A stretch of DNA of 64,000 nt, taken from NCBI RefSeq assembly GCF_046244385.1, contig NZ_CP176366.1:620001-684000 (forward strand), in the 5' to 3' direction. The position numbers were made by a program, and so were the translations under genes. This DNA comes from Methanospirillum stamsii. Its GTDB lineage: Archaea; Halobacteriota; Methanomicrobia; Methanomicrobiales; Methanospirillaceae. The notes under the pieces are model-generated. The model was not told where the DNA came from. It made no database searches and worked only from the letters and a program-made list of their open reading frames with translations. The stretch's first letter is position 1, and each line of letters starts with the position of its first letter. This document shows, piece after piece, positions 43,817 to 52,181 of this stretch.

Positions 43817-44565
43817 TACACAATCTGAAATGGAGATATCCCATACTTCCTGCAAATAATCCCTGATGTTTTACAGTCATCATCCAGATGAGGAACAATT
43901 CTTCTCCGGAAAAATGGATTTTCCGGATCATAAATAGTTATCACAATCTCCGGGTAGGCAATAACACATCCTTTGACATTCTGATGAGCCTTCCAGTGCC
44001 TTCTGCTATGCTCATCAAGACCATCTTCAATAAGACAGAAAACTTCCGGAGGACACCGGTCTTTTCCGATATCTATTGCATCAGCCAGACGGAATAATCC
44101 TGCAAGAAGAGGGATTTTAAGCGTAGAAGAAGTTCTTATTTTTAACAGGTCTGAGTGAGTATCATGAAATCTGACGATAACCGCAAGATTTTCCCGCTCT
44201 TCTGGAGAGAGTAATTCCGAAAGAAACAGGTCTCTCATTATCATATCTTCAGATATTTCCGGGTGTCTTCCCCTGTTATGAATTGAAAGGGGATGGAGAA
44301 AACCAATATCATGGAACCATGCTGCAAGGTAGAGGAGAAATATCTCCTGCTGCTTGAGTGGAAGTGGAAAAGAGATTAATAATTGATTTATATACGTAAT
44401 TATTGCTTGTGAATGGCCGACTCCATGTGATTGAAATACCGGCAGTCCGCGTGGAATAAACGGTAGCAAATGACTGGCATACTCTTCAGCGGAACAAATC
44501 CTACGGAAATAATCCGGGTGGGAAGCGAGCAAGTGGTAGCTTTTTTCTGCATTGGTATGTGTCAT
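43726..44565 (-). CDS. HD-domain hydrolase
   Basis: A 279-residue protein with a metal-dependent HD phosphohydrolase core: SHGVGHSQAIITYI, then AAWFHDIGFLHP (HD), and later VRFHDTHSD and RLADAIDIG. The C-terminal ~70 residues are variable and overlap the opposite gene by 91 bp. HD proteins hydrolyse nucleotides or cyclic messengers. The substrate is not known. Confidence 0.82.
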   Translation of the reverse strand: MTHTNAEKSYHLLASHPDYFRRICSAEEYASHLLPFIPRGLPVFQSHGVGHSQAIITYINQLLISFPLPLKQQEIFLLYLAAWFHDIGFLHPLSIHNRGRHPEISEDMIMRDLFLSELLSPEERENLAVIVRFHDTHSDLLKIRTSSTLKIPLLAGLFRLADAIDIGKDRCPPEVFCLIEDGLDEHSRRHWKAHQNVKGCVIAYPEIVITIYDPENPFFRRRIVPHLDDDCKTSGIICRKYGISPFQIVYHRDDGTKPESSSISIAKNRSFASASIQGQ

Positions 44566-44591
44566 TTTTACATTCAGGAACTATTCATTCT

Positions 44592-44762
44592 TTACTTTTC
44601 TCTTATCAGAATCTTTTTCGCCGAAACTCCAAAGAAATGATATCCTAATCCTCCCTGCATTATTACAGATATGAGCTGATCCGGATCGGTTACTTTCACC
44701 CCACCGATGGCGATAATACCTCGCGTAAATAGCCGGGAGTCTCCACATGGATAAGGCCTTGT
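44592..44762 (-). pseudogene. Truncated DUF364 (metal-chelation-like) remnant
   Basis: The minus strand encodes, up to a TAA at 44592, about 55 codons with no start codon: LFTRGIIAIGGVKVTDPDQL, then QGGLGYHFFGVSAKKILI. This matches the C-terminus of the DUF364 protein at 56818-57726 (FFSRKVTVLAGNRVVAPDKV; EGGSGYHFYGDSSRKVMI) position by position. The upstream two-thirds are gone, with a stop at 44763-44765. It is therefore a fragment of a second copy, lying directly between the HD gene and fmdE. Confidence 0.82.
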
Positions 44763-44830
44763 TCAGGTATTGTTTATCATTGTATACTCATATCATTCAG
44801 GAATGCCTTACAATGCATAATTGTTTGGGA

Positions 44831-45382
44831 TTATAAACTGGAGTAATATGCTTCTCCGGAACAGCTTTTACAGAGTATGAGCTCCCCTTTTTGTATATCT
44901 CTGCCATCCATAATTTGTTCTTTGCACTTGGAGCATGTAACAGACCTTGAAGGAAATCCGGGCATATCTTCCGGAGGAATCTGAACTGAAACCTCCTGGA
45001 TCCGGATTATCTGTTCTTCTGGTGCATTCAGGATCATATCACGAAGTTCATTCATATCCGTAGGCTGATCCTCTTTTTTAGGAAGTTGTGAAACGCGGAC
45101 GGCTTTCCCATTCTGTGTATCAACAAATGTAGCAGCAAATTTCCCAAAATTTAGAACCTTTAATGTCCGGTGCCCGAGTGAACACCCGGTAATTGCCTGG
45201 ATTGCATCTGTTGCACACCTGTCTATCTCAACGTAAACGATAAGGTTTTGGTTTTTCTCTAAAGGGTTCATACCGAGTTCTCTCATCGCAGCTATAGTCA
45301 TCCTGGTTCCGGTAGCAATCCCCGGACAGATATCTCCATGGAACTGTTTTGCCTTCTCTAAAAGGGTAGTAATTGCGTTCAT
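44831..45382 (-). CDS. fmdE: FmdE-family protein
   Basis: A 183-residue FmdE-type protein: FHGDICPGIATGTRMTIAAMREL, then RCATDAIQAITGCSLGHRTLKV, and a C-terminal zinc ribbon CSKCKEQI...CKSCSG. FmdE was named from the molybdenum formylmethanofuran dehydrogenase operon, but its exact role is not settled; it also occurs in bacteria that lack that enzyme. Conserved cysteines and histidine may bind metal. A DUF364 remnant follows it. Confidence 0.92.
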   Translation of the reverse strand: MNAITTLLEKAKQFHGDICPGIATGTRMTIAAMRELGMNPLEKNQNLIVYVEIDRCATDAIQAITGCSLGHRTLKVLNFGKFAATFVDTQNGKAVRVSQLPKKEDQPTDMNELRDMILNAPEEQIIRIQEVSVQIPPEDMPGFPSRSVTCSKCKEQIMDGRDIQKGELILCKSCSGEAYYSSL

Positions 45383-45787
45383 GTTCAGTGTACCTATTTA
45401 CTTTGTTAAATTTATTTTTTTTACTTTCTATTTCCCTTGAATATGAGAAACAAGTCAAACAATTTTAATAACATTAAAGTATAAATTAATATGTGGTGTT
45501 TAGTACTTCCTGCAAAGTTAAGATATGACCAGAGAAATACCATGGGATAATCCCGAACCGGGAAAAAGAATACAATCCGATCATGCCTTTCGTTTACCGG
45601 TTAATTCTCATTCATCAGGAACAAACGGTCTAACCACCACTTTCTTTTTAAATTTTTTATTTATTGCTTTTTTCCGATTAGAATTGAAGTTACTTTACCA
45701 GATTTAGTGAGTTATCCCTCTATTTAAAACAGAATAGATAAATGGGATGATGTTCCATGTTATTATGTAACCTTTAGGAGTTGACAG
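45383..45787. other. Non-coding stretch with a weak short frame
   Basis: About 400 bp. A 60-codon frame at 45525-45707 (MTREIPWDNPEPGKR start) lacks a ribosome-binding site and ends in a hydrophobic tail; I do not claim it as a gene. Promoters for fmdE and the 45788 gene must lie here. Confidence 0.4.
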
Positions 45788-46033
45788 ATGGTAAAAGTTA
45801 AAGACATCTACGAGATATCTTTGTATCCGGCTGAGTGGAATTCAGTTGTAAAACAGTTCCAGGTTAATCAAGATAATGGAAAAGGAACCCTGCTTGAGCG
45901 AAATATTGCAGGTACGCAGGTTAAATGTGAGATGACCGGATATTCCTGGAACGGAGCAAAAAAGCCAGCATCTCCTTTAAAACAGAGAATCAAGGTACAA
46001 GTCACTGAAATTGTAAAAGTTCAGCAAAATTAA
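45788..46033 (+). CDS. Small hypothetical protein
   Basis: An 81-residue protein (MVKVKDIYEISLYPAEWN start) with a likely small beta-rich fold and a basic C-terminus. AGGAGTTGACAG before the ATG is a good ribosome-binding site. I do not recognise a family. Its neighbour downstream is a papain-like protease, but the two are separated by ~290 bp. Confidence 0.65.
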   Translation: MVKVKDIYEISLYPAEWNSVVKQFQVNQDNGKGTLLERNIAGTQVKCEMTGYSWNGAKKPASPLKQRIKVQVTEIVKVQQN

Positions 46034-46325
46034 TTTTTTTATTTATTTTCTGAATAGATATTCAAAATCCAGCAAATATTAGATAACCCGGCATAGTATG
46101 ATAATAGACTAAGATAAAATAATCGATTTTTGATTCAAAAAACAAATATATTCGCGTTAAAAATATTTATAATCATAATTATCGTTTGTTTTATTTTGTA
46201 TAGCCTGCATTGAATGCATGGCAAATATTTATTGTATACTATTACAATCGGCTTATTGTTCAATAAGTTCGTTCCAGGAATTGGTTTTTGTCCTCAAATG
46301 AATTTGTTGAAATGAGGAAAATGTT

Positions 46326-47255
46326 ATGGTTGGACCGAATAATAAATTTGGAATGGGGTGGTTACATGATTACCCCGATTTCAGGGATTATACGCCGGAT
46401 TATGATAAAATCTCTCCTACTCGAAAAGCACTAGGACAGAAAGATTCCATAAAATCCATGTTATCTCAAGTAGGTTTGGAGAACCTAGCTAAGAAAAAAA
46501 TGGAAAATTCTGTTGATTTACGTCAATGGTTTCCTCCTGTGGAGAATCAGGAGGATATTGGATCGTGTACAGCACATGCCGGCGTTGGAATGTTAGAATA
46601 TTTTGAAAAAAGGGCCTTTGGGAAGCACATTGATGCATCCAGACTTTTTCTCTATAAAGTTACGAGAAACCTGTTACAATTAACCGGAGACACGGGAGCA
46701 TATCTTCGAAGCACGATGGGTGCATTAACACTATTCGGAGTTCCTCCTGAAAAATTCTGGCCATATAATGTTGAAGATTATGAAAAGGAACCTTCAGCAT
46801 TTTGTTATGCATATGCCCAGAATTATCAGGCCATAAATTATTACCGATTAGATTCGTCCCGGATTGCAGGAGAAGAACTCCTGAGAAGGATAAAAGCCAA
46901 TCTCTCTGCCGGACTCCCGATAATGTTTGGATTTACCGTGTATAGTTCGTATCAGCAATCTAATCAAGCGGGTGAAAATATCGGAAAAATACCATATCCG
47001 GCGTTTGGAGAAGATGTGGTTGGTGGCCACGCAGTCATTGCTGCAGGTTATGATGACAACATGAAAATAAAAAATAAAAACGTGTATTCCAAAGAAACAA
47101 CCGGAGCAATTCTCATCCGGAATTCTTGGAGTGAAGAATGGGGAGAAAAAGGGTATGGCTGGTTACCCTATGATTATATCCTAAATGGTCTTGCTGATGA
47201 CTGGTGGTCAATATTAAAGAACGAATGGGTTGATTCAGGTCAGTTCGGAGAATGA
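46326..47255 (+). CDS. Papain-family (C1) cysteine protease
   Basis: A 309-residue C1-type protease: catalytic Cys in ENQEDIGSCTAHAGVG (papain QxxxGSC), catalytic His in GGHAVIAAGYDD and Asn in LIRNSWSEEWGEKGYGW. No signal peptide or pro-domain is obvious; the N-terminal ~60 residues (GWLHDYPDFRDYTPDYD) are like those of other archaeal/bacterial C1 homologues. It would therefore act in the cytoplasm unless exported by an unusual route. Targets are unknown. Confidence 0.9.
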   Translation: MVGPNNKFGMGWLHDYPDFRDYTPDYDKISPTRKALGQKDSIKSMLSQVGLENLAKKKMENSVDLRQWFPPVENQEDIGSCTAHAGVGMLEYFEKRAFGKHIDASRLFLYKVTRNLLQLTGDTGAYLRSTMGALTLFGVPPEKFWPYNVEDYEKEPSAFCYAYAQNYQAINYYRLDSSRIAGEELLRRIKANLSAGLPIMFGFTVYSSYQQSNQAGENIGKIPYPAFGEDVVGGHAVIAAGYDDNMKIKNKNVYSKETTGAILIRNSWSEEWGEKGYGWLPYDYILNGLADDWWSILKNEWVDSGQFGE

Positions 47256-47366
47256 ATTCTGAATTATAATAATCCCGGGTTCAATTTTATCAGGATTTTG
47301 TAACGAAAACTGGATTCGTGAATAATAAAAATACAAAAAATTTTTTAAAAAGATTTCATCGGGAAT

Positions 47367-48413
47367 TTATGATGATGAAGGTTTATTCAGAACAACTTTA
47401 CTCTTGTCCTGAAGAAGGTTCTTGACATCCTCGTCTGAAAGTTCAATCCGATAGAATTTCTTGTAAAAGTCCTGAATTTCTTTTGCAAGATCAAAGGTAA
47501 CCGCATCCGGATAAACCATACTCTGCAGCCACATCGTTCCAAGGATTGATTCCGGAACCGGAAGTTCCCAGCTCATAAGGTACTTTGGCATCTGGTAAAC
47601 CTGCTTTTCCTGGACTGCCGGAAGGGATTCCCATGCAGAATCAGATAAAATATCTTCAACATTTGCTGAATTATACGGGAGGAGAATTACTACAGATGGA
47701 TCCCAATTATAAACCTGGTCGATGGTTACAGTGTTATCTCCACCGGATAATCCCTGTGCTACATTTGCTGAACCGATGATACGTGCAATTTCTGCTTCAT
47801 AATAATCATCACCCAGTGTCTGGAGAGGGGACCTCTGACCAAAGTAAATAGTCTTTTTATCAGTGTCGGTGATCGAATCTCCGGTTTCCTGGATGGATTT
47901 CATCTTCTGATTGTAATAATCAATGAATTCCTGTGCTTCTTCTTCTTTACCAAAGACTTTTCCGATTATATCATAACTTTTTGCAAGGTTATCTGCCTGT
48001 TCAAGATCAATTTTTACTATTGGAATACCCACTCTTTCGATATCATCGTTGATCTTGGTATAGTCAACAGAAGAAATCACAACCTCCGGCTCAAGTTTCA
48101 TTAATTCTTCAAGGTTTACATTAGTTTTACAACCAGCTGAAGGTAATGCACCAAGTCTTTTTTGTGTTTTATTGACCAACTCGCGGTTTGCCGGTCCGAT
48201 ACAGGTTGCAACCAGGCGGTCATCTGCCCCGATGACATAAATAAACTGGCTGGAGAAAGGATCAACGGTAACAACCCTGCTCACATCAGCAGGTATCTGA
48301 ACATCAGTTCCGGTAATGTCAGTAATCGTAATTTCTTCGGCTACTGCACATCCTGTCAGCAATACGATTCCTGTCAGAAGGATACAACATACATGAATCA
48401 GAGATAATTTCAT
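47367..48413 (-). CDS. Class III ABC transporter substrate-binding lipoprotein
   Basis: About 348 residues. The lipobox LLTGC sits near residue 23, after MKLSLIHVCCILLTG. The fold has ITITDITGTDVQIPADVSRVV, MKLEPEVVISSVDY, NVAQGLSGGDNTVTIDQVYNWDPSVVILL-type phrases and a C-terminal MSWELPVPESILGTMWLQSMVYPDAV. It is a third subgroup among the substrate-binding proteins here, lacking the DRPPG segment. No permease is adjacent; the one at 58520-59563 may serve it. Confidence 0.88.
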   Translation of the reverse strand: MKLSLIHVCCILLTGIVLLTGCAVAEEITITDITGTDVQIPADVSRVVTVDPFSSQFIYVIGADDRLVATCIGPANRELVNKTQKRLGALPSAGCKTNVNLEELMKLEPEVVISSVDYTKINDDIERVGIPIVKIDLEQADNLAKSYDIIGKVFGKEEEAQEFIDYYNQKMKSIQETGDSITDTDKKTIYFGQRSPLQTLGDDYYEAEIARIIGSANVAQGLSGGDNTVTIDQVYNWDPSVVILLPYNSANVEDILSDSAWESLPAVQEKQVYQMPKYLMSWELPVPESILGTMWLQSMVYPDAVTFDLAKEIQDFYKKFYRIELSDEDVKNLLQDKSKVVLNKPSSS

Positions 48414-48521
48414 ACACACACCATTTAGTGATCTTATGATCTGAGTATGTTATGTTAACTTGAACTTAAGAAATTACCTAATTTGATCTAAAAATAAATT
48501 AAATTAGATCAACTTAGTTAA

Positions 48522-48938
48522 TTAATCTACAATAAGTTCTTTGATTTCAGAAAATTCCGGATTAGAGTATCTATTTTTGCGTAATTTTAAAAAAAGATAA
48601 TTTTTTATGTCTCTATAATACGTAATGATAAATGATCCAGAAGACTGGTTTTCAGGAATGAGTGTAAGAAGTGCTGAGAGATAATCTTCGACATAGTGTG
48701 CATTTTTTTCAGGATATGTGACCCAGATTACATCGCTATCGAGAATACCGCTTATCTGAATATCATCAGGTTTTTCAATAAGGTATACAGGTGTCAGATA
48801 TTGGTATCCGGTAATGATATGAGTACCCTGGGAAAGGGTGTTCAGGTTTTCCAGTGTTATTTTCCCTGATAACTGGTAATCGGTTCGAAAAATGCCTATC
48901 CTGATTAACTGGGTCCAGAGTGTTTTATAGATAATCAC
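48522..48938 (-). CDS. Hypothetical protein
   Basis: A 138-residue protein I do not recognise. It has a beta-rich central part (THIITGYQYLTPVYLIEKPDDIQI, SDVIWVTYPEKNAHYVED) and a basic C-terminus (KLRKNRYSNPEFSEIKEL). No signal peptide, membrane segment or metal motif. It lies alone between the lipoprotein and the repeat protein. Confidence 0.5.
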   Translation of the reverse strand: MIIYKTLWTQLIRIGIFRTDYQLSGKITLENLNTLSQGTHIITGYQYLTPVYLIEKPDDIQISGILDSDVIWVTYPEKNAHYVEDYLSALLTLIPENQSSGSFIITYYRDIKNYLFLKLRKNRYSNPEFSEIKELIVD

Positions 48939-49059
48939 ACAAGATCATAGATACCTTGTTTTCATGGATAAAGAATTTATTTCTTCATGAATACGACAAA
49001 ACCCTTCCGAGAGACGAAAAAAAGATCCTGATTAATTCAGGAGTTTAATGAATTACAAC

Positions 49060-49665
49060 TTAACAGGTTTTTGATGCTTCTATTGCAGCCTTGAGGGCAT
49101 CCTCAGACACACCAAGTGTTTTTGCTGCATCTGCAAAGTGTCCACCGTCACCAGGTGTTCCCATTACTGCATTTAATGCTTCTTCAGAAACACCTAAGTT
49201 TGCGGCTATTGCTGCATTATCTGGTCTTTCACCTGGCTGACCGTTCCCTTGTTCACCCATTGCTGCTTTCAGTGCATCCTCGGCAACACCAAGCGTATTT
49301 GCCATTGCAGCAAAATCTCTTTCCGGCTGCTCTTTCATACCCATTGCTGCCTTAAGAGCGTCTTCAGTGACACTAAGAGTCTTTGCAGCTGATGCAAAGT
49401 CCATTCCCTTCTCACCACTGCCCATTGCTGCCTTAAGAGCATCTTCAGTAACACCAAGAGTTTTTGCAGCTGATGCAAAATCAGGTCCCGGATGAATTGC
49501 AGACTTGAGAGCATCTTCAGTAACACCAAGTGTTGCTGCGGCCTTTGCATAATCAGTACAGTCCTGTGGTGGCTGACCCTGTGGAGCCTGGTCTGCTGCA
49601 TATACTCCACTGACAAGGAGAGCAAACAAACTAATGATTCCTAATATTTTGATGATTGATTTCAT
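49060..49665 (-). CDS. Secreted tandem-repeat protein
   Basis: After a signal peptide (MKSIIKILGIISLFALLVSG...YA) the ~200-residue protein consists of six repeats of 21-35 residues with the core DFASAAKTLGVTEDALKAAMG and close variants. Linkers contain Gly, Pro and Glu. The core looks like a short two-helix unit. Repeats are also clear in the DNA, so copy number may vary. No enzymatic motif is present. The start at 49665 places the signal peptide at the N-terminus; 49704 would add 13 residues. Role unknown, perhaps binding or structural at the cell surface. Confidence 0.72.
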   Translation of the reverse strand: MKSIIKILGIISLFALLVSGVYAADQAPQGQPPQDCTDYAKAAATLGVTEDALKSAIHPGPDFASAAKTLGVTEDALKAAMGSGEKGMDFASAAKTLSVTEDALKAAMGMKEQPERDFAAMANTLGVAEDALKAAMGEQGNGQPGERPDNAAIAANLGVSEEALNAVMGTPGDGGHFADAAKTLGVSEDALKAAIEASKTC

Positions 49666-49777
49666 GATATCTATTCCCTTACAATAGCGATCTTCAGAGA
49701 ACAACAGATGTTGAACAGAACGCTATTTAAAAAATGATAGTCCGGTTGGTTGGAATGGACAACCAAATGGTTTGATG

Positions 49778-51526
49778 TTAACGGGCAGAAGCCTTGATAA
49801 ACGATCGGGTAGGATGGATTTTTTCAAATGGGACTCCATAAAAACGCCGGTAAAAACGATCTGCTTCAGATGTGACATCCCATGAGCATCTGTCCGGATG
49901 AAAAGATTTTGCAAGGAGCATAAGTCCCAGTATCCACCGTGGACTGCCAAAATCCCACGATGCAGGCATCTCCAGAATATTTTTCTTTTCGATAGCCGGA
50001 ACAATCAGGTCGTTTTTGAGACAATACGCAAGACATGCATCTTTCGGAAGTGAGAACAGTCCAGATATACAGATCCAGTCAGGGTTTACCGCATAAAATT
50101 CTTCGGAAGTGATATTTACTCCCGGTTTTCCGGTTCTGGGGATCATCCGGTTTACCGGATTTCCTCCTGCTGTTTCCACCAAATGATTCTCAAATCTCCC
50201 ACCATTCAGTGAAAAAACCGGATAACCCATGGTATAAAGCACCCTTGGGCGTGCGGCCCCTGAAACAGCAGTGGTAACCCTGGCAGTCATCTCTTTGAGA
50301 ACCGCGGTTAATTCTTCTCCGGTCTCTTTCCGGTCTACGATTCCAGCCACCTCATCTATGATACCATAATACGAAGAAATCTTCTGGATCCGGTCATGAA
50401 TGGAACTAATACCGCCTTCTGCAAGGAAGGACCTCCAGAGTCTCGGGGCACATGATGGATCATCCACACCAAGACAGGAAACGATCCCCTGAATAAATTC
50501 AAGCGCCCTCGTTGGTCTGTACCCTCCATCCATCCCTTCTTCTTCGAACCGCTCAGAAGATACTATCCCTGCTATCGGCAGATGATATCCACATGAACAC
50601 ATGTTTGTATGGGAAAATGATACAGGTCTGCATCCCATCGGACCATACATCTCCCGTTTTGCAAGTACCCTGCCACAATCCGGGCAGGTTGTATCCAGAC
50701 AGGAGGTTCCGGGTGAATTGAGGAGATAAACATGAGGGGTGAATTCATGAATCCTGGCACATAAGTGTTCTGATTCAGGAATAGAAGGCTCGTATTCCTG
50801 TCCCAGGTCACCAAAAGCCATGCATCTCATGATCTGAATGGGTATCCGGTCAGATATAGAAACAACTTCCTTTGCCTGTTGAATCAGGTCATTATCAAAA
50901 CCTGTGGCATGCATGAGGGCTACTTCAACATGAACTCCTGCTGCCACGAGTTTTTTGATATTTTCCATGACTATCCGATTATTTACAATACCGCACTCTC
51001 TCAGATTTCCCGGATTGATACCTTTCAATCCAATATTTACCATATCCAGAACCGGAAGCAGAAGGTTCAGGGTATAGTCAGAAAAGTATCCATTTGATGA
51101 ACATGCAACAAACAGTCCCTTTTCTTTTGCAAGTTTTGCTACCCGGAGAAAAGACGGGAGAGATACCGTTGGCTCATTCAGACAAAAGACAATTCCCAGG
51201 CATTCCTCTTCTTTTGCCTGTCTGATGAGCGTCTCTGCATCTATCTTTCGAAGACCTGTTCCTATTGCTTCAGGAGTTCGGGCAAGAATTTCTGAAACGC
51301 ATCCCGGACAGGAAAGATTACAACCAACTGTGCTGATCTGAAGGGCTTTTGCCTTTGGCCATCCATGAACAAAAGGAATGGTTTCTACAGAGACCGAGGT
51401 TACTACAAGCCAATGGTCCGGATATCTCTCTACTATCTCATTATTGGATGAAGAATACATGGCACATCTGCCTGTACTTCCTTCTGAAATGTCACAATGA
51501 TGCGGACAATAGAGACACTTTGTCAT
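49778..51526 (-). CDS. Radical SAM enzyme fused to a substrate-binding-protein-like domain, copy 2
   Basis: A 582-residue protein with the architecture of the one at 37750. N-terminal cysteines CLYCPHHCDIS and GRC; radical SAM cluster GCNLSCPGC (C69, C73, C76); FCLNEPT; a cysteine-rich ribbon (CPDCG and CSCG); and a C-terminal substrate-binding-protein-like half (VLYTMGYPVFSLNGGRFENH, VETAGGNPVNRM, NPDWICISGLFSLPKD, WILGLMLLAKSFHPDRC). It starts with a 4-bp overlap on the methyltransferase at 51523, which itself follows the binding-protein gene at 52182, so the three are one operon. No signal peptide; expected in the cytoplasm. Confidence 0.86.
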   Translation of the reverse strand: MTKCLYCPHHCDISEGSTGRCAMYSSSNNEIVERYPDHWLVVTSVSVETIPFVHGWPKAKALQISTVGCNLSCPGCVSEILARTPEAIGTGLRKIDAETLIRQAKEEECLGIVFCLNEPTVSLPSFLRVAKLAKEKGLFVACSSNGYFSDYTLNLLLPVLDMVNIGLKGINPGNLRECGIVNNRIVMENIKKLVAAGVHVEVALMHATGFDNDLIQQAKEVVSISDRIPIQIMRCMAFGDLGQEYEPSIPESEHLCARIHEFTPHVYLLNSPGTSCLDTTCPDCGRVLAKREMYGPMGCRPVSFSHTNMCSCGYHLPIAGIVSSERFEEEGMDGGYRPTRALEFIQGIVSCLGVDDPSCAPRLWRSFLAEGGISSIHDRIQKISSYYGIIDEVAGIVDRKETGEELTAVLKEMTARVTTAVSGAARPRVLYTMGYPVFSLNGGRFENHLVETAGGNPVNRMIPRTGKPGVNITSEEFYAVNPDWICISGLFSLPKDACLAYCLKNDLIVPAIEKKNILEMPASWDFGSPRWILGLMLLAKSFHPDRCSWDVTSEADRFYRRFYGVPFEKIHPTRSFIKASAR

Positions 51527-52176
51527 GTACGCTCCATCATAAGCCAGAAGCTGGAATCATCATCAACAATTGAATATTTATTTACTCCTGCCTTCTGTAA
51601 TGCTGATGAGATCACTTCAGGAGAACGTGAGATGAATCTTTCTTTTATCGAATTTTCAAACTCTGGATCCCGCTCTTTCATCTTTTCTACAATGTCTTTT
51701 TTAAGAGAAGCATTTCCAAATCCTCCCCCGACGTAAGAGACTCCTCCGGGTTTTAATACCCGGTATATCTCCTTAAGACCCTTTGATAAGTCTTCCCAGA
51801 AAAACCATGATCCCCTGCTGAAAACGAGATCAAAGGTTTCATTATCAAAAGGAATCTCACAAACATCTCCAACTGTAGGTATTACTCTCTTTGAAAGTCC
51901 TTTTTCTGTAATCCGCTCGGTACATGTCTGGATCATATCAGGCGATACATCAAGGGCATATACGGTTAATTCTGAAATAGCAGCAAGGGATGTGCCCAGA
52001 TGTCCAGGACCACATCCGATTTCCAGGGCAGTTCCAGAAGATACACCGGTATTTTTAATGATCTGTTCTGCGATAATAGGATAAATAGGAGCAAAGATGG
52101 TATCTGCAATTGTTAAAAAATGTTTGCTGTCTTTTTCCCCCATTTTCGTCGCTGATTTTTCTACCATGCTCTTCAA
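51523..52176 (-). CDS. Class I SAM-dependent methyltransferase (UbiE-like)
   Basis: A 217-residue methyltransferase with ALEIGCGPGHLGTSLA (motif I), VYALDVSPDMIQ (motif II), LVFSRGSWFFWED and YRVLKPGGVSYVGGG. No N-terminal cap domain. It sits between a substrate-binding protein gene (5 bp away) and the radical SAM fusion gene (4-bp overlap), so it is translationally coupled with the latter and probably acts on the same molecule or cofactor. The acceptor is unknown. Confidence 0.88.
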   Translation of the reverse strand: MKSMVEKSATKMGEKDSKHFLTIADTIFAPIYPIIAEQIIKNTGVSSGTALEIGCGPGHLGTSLAAISELTVYALDVSPDMIQTCTERITEKGLSKRVIPTVGDVCEIPFDNETFDLVFSRGSWFFWEDLSKGLKEIYRVLKPGGVSYVGGGFGNASLKKDIVEKMKERDPEFENSIKERFISRSPEVISSALQKAGVNKYSIVDDDSSFWLMMERT

Positions 52177-52181
52177 TTATC

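Noticed and set aside
45525..45707. A 60-codon frame before the 45788 gene
   Set aside because: No ribosome-binding site, no family, and the last third is a random hydrophobic run.
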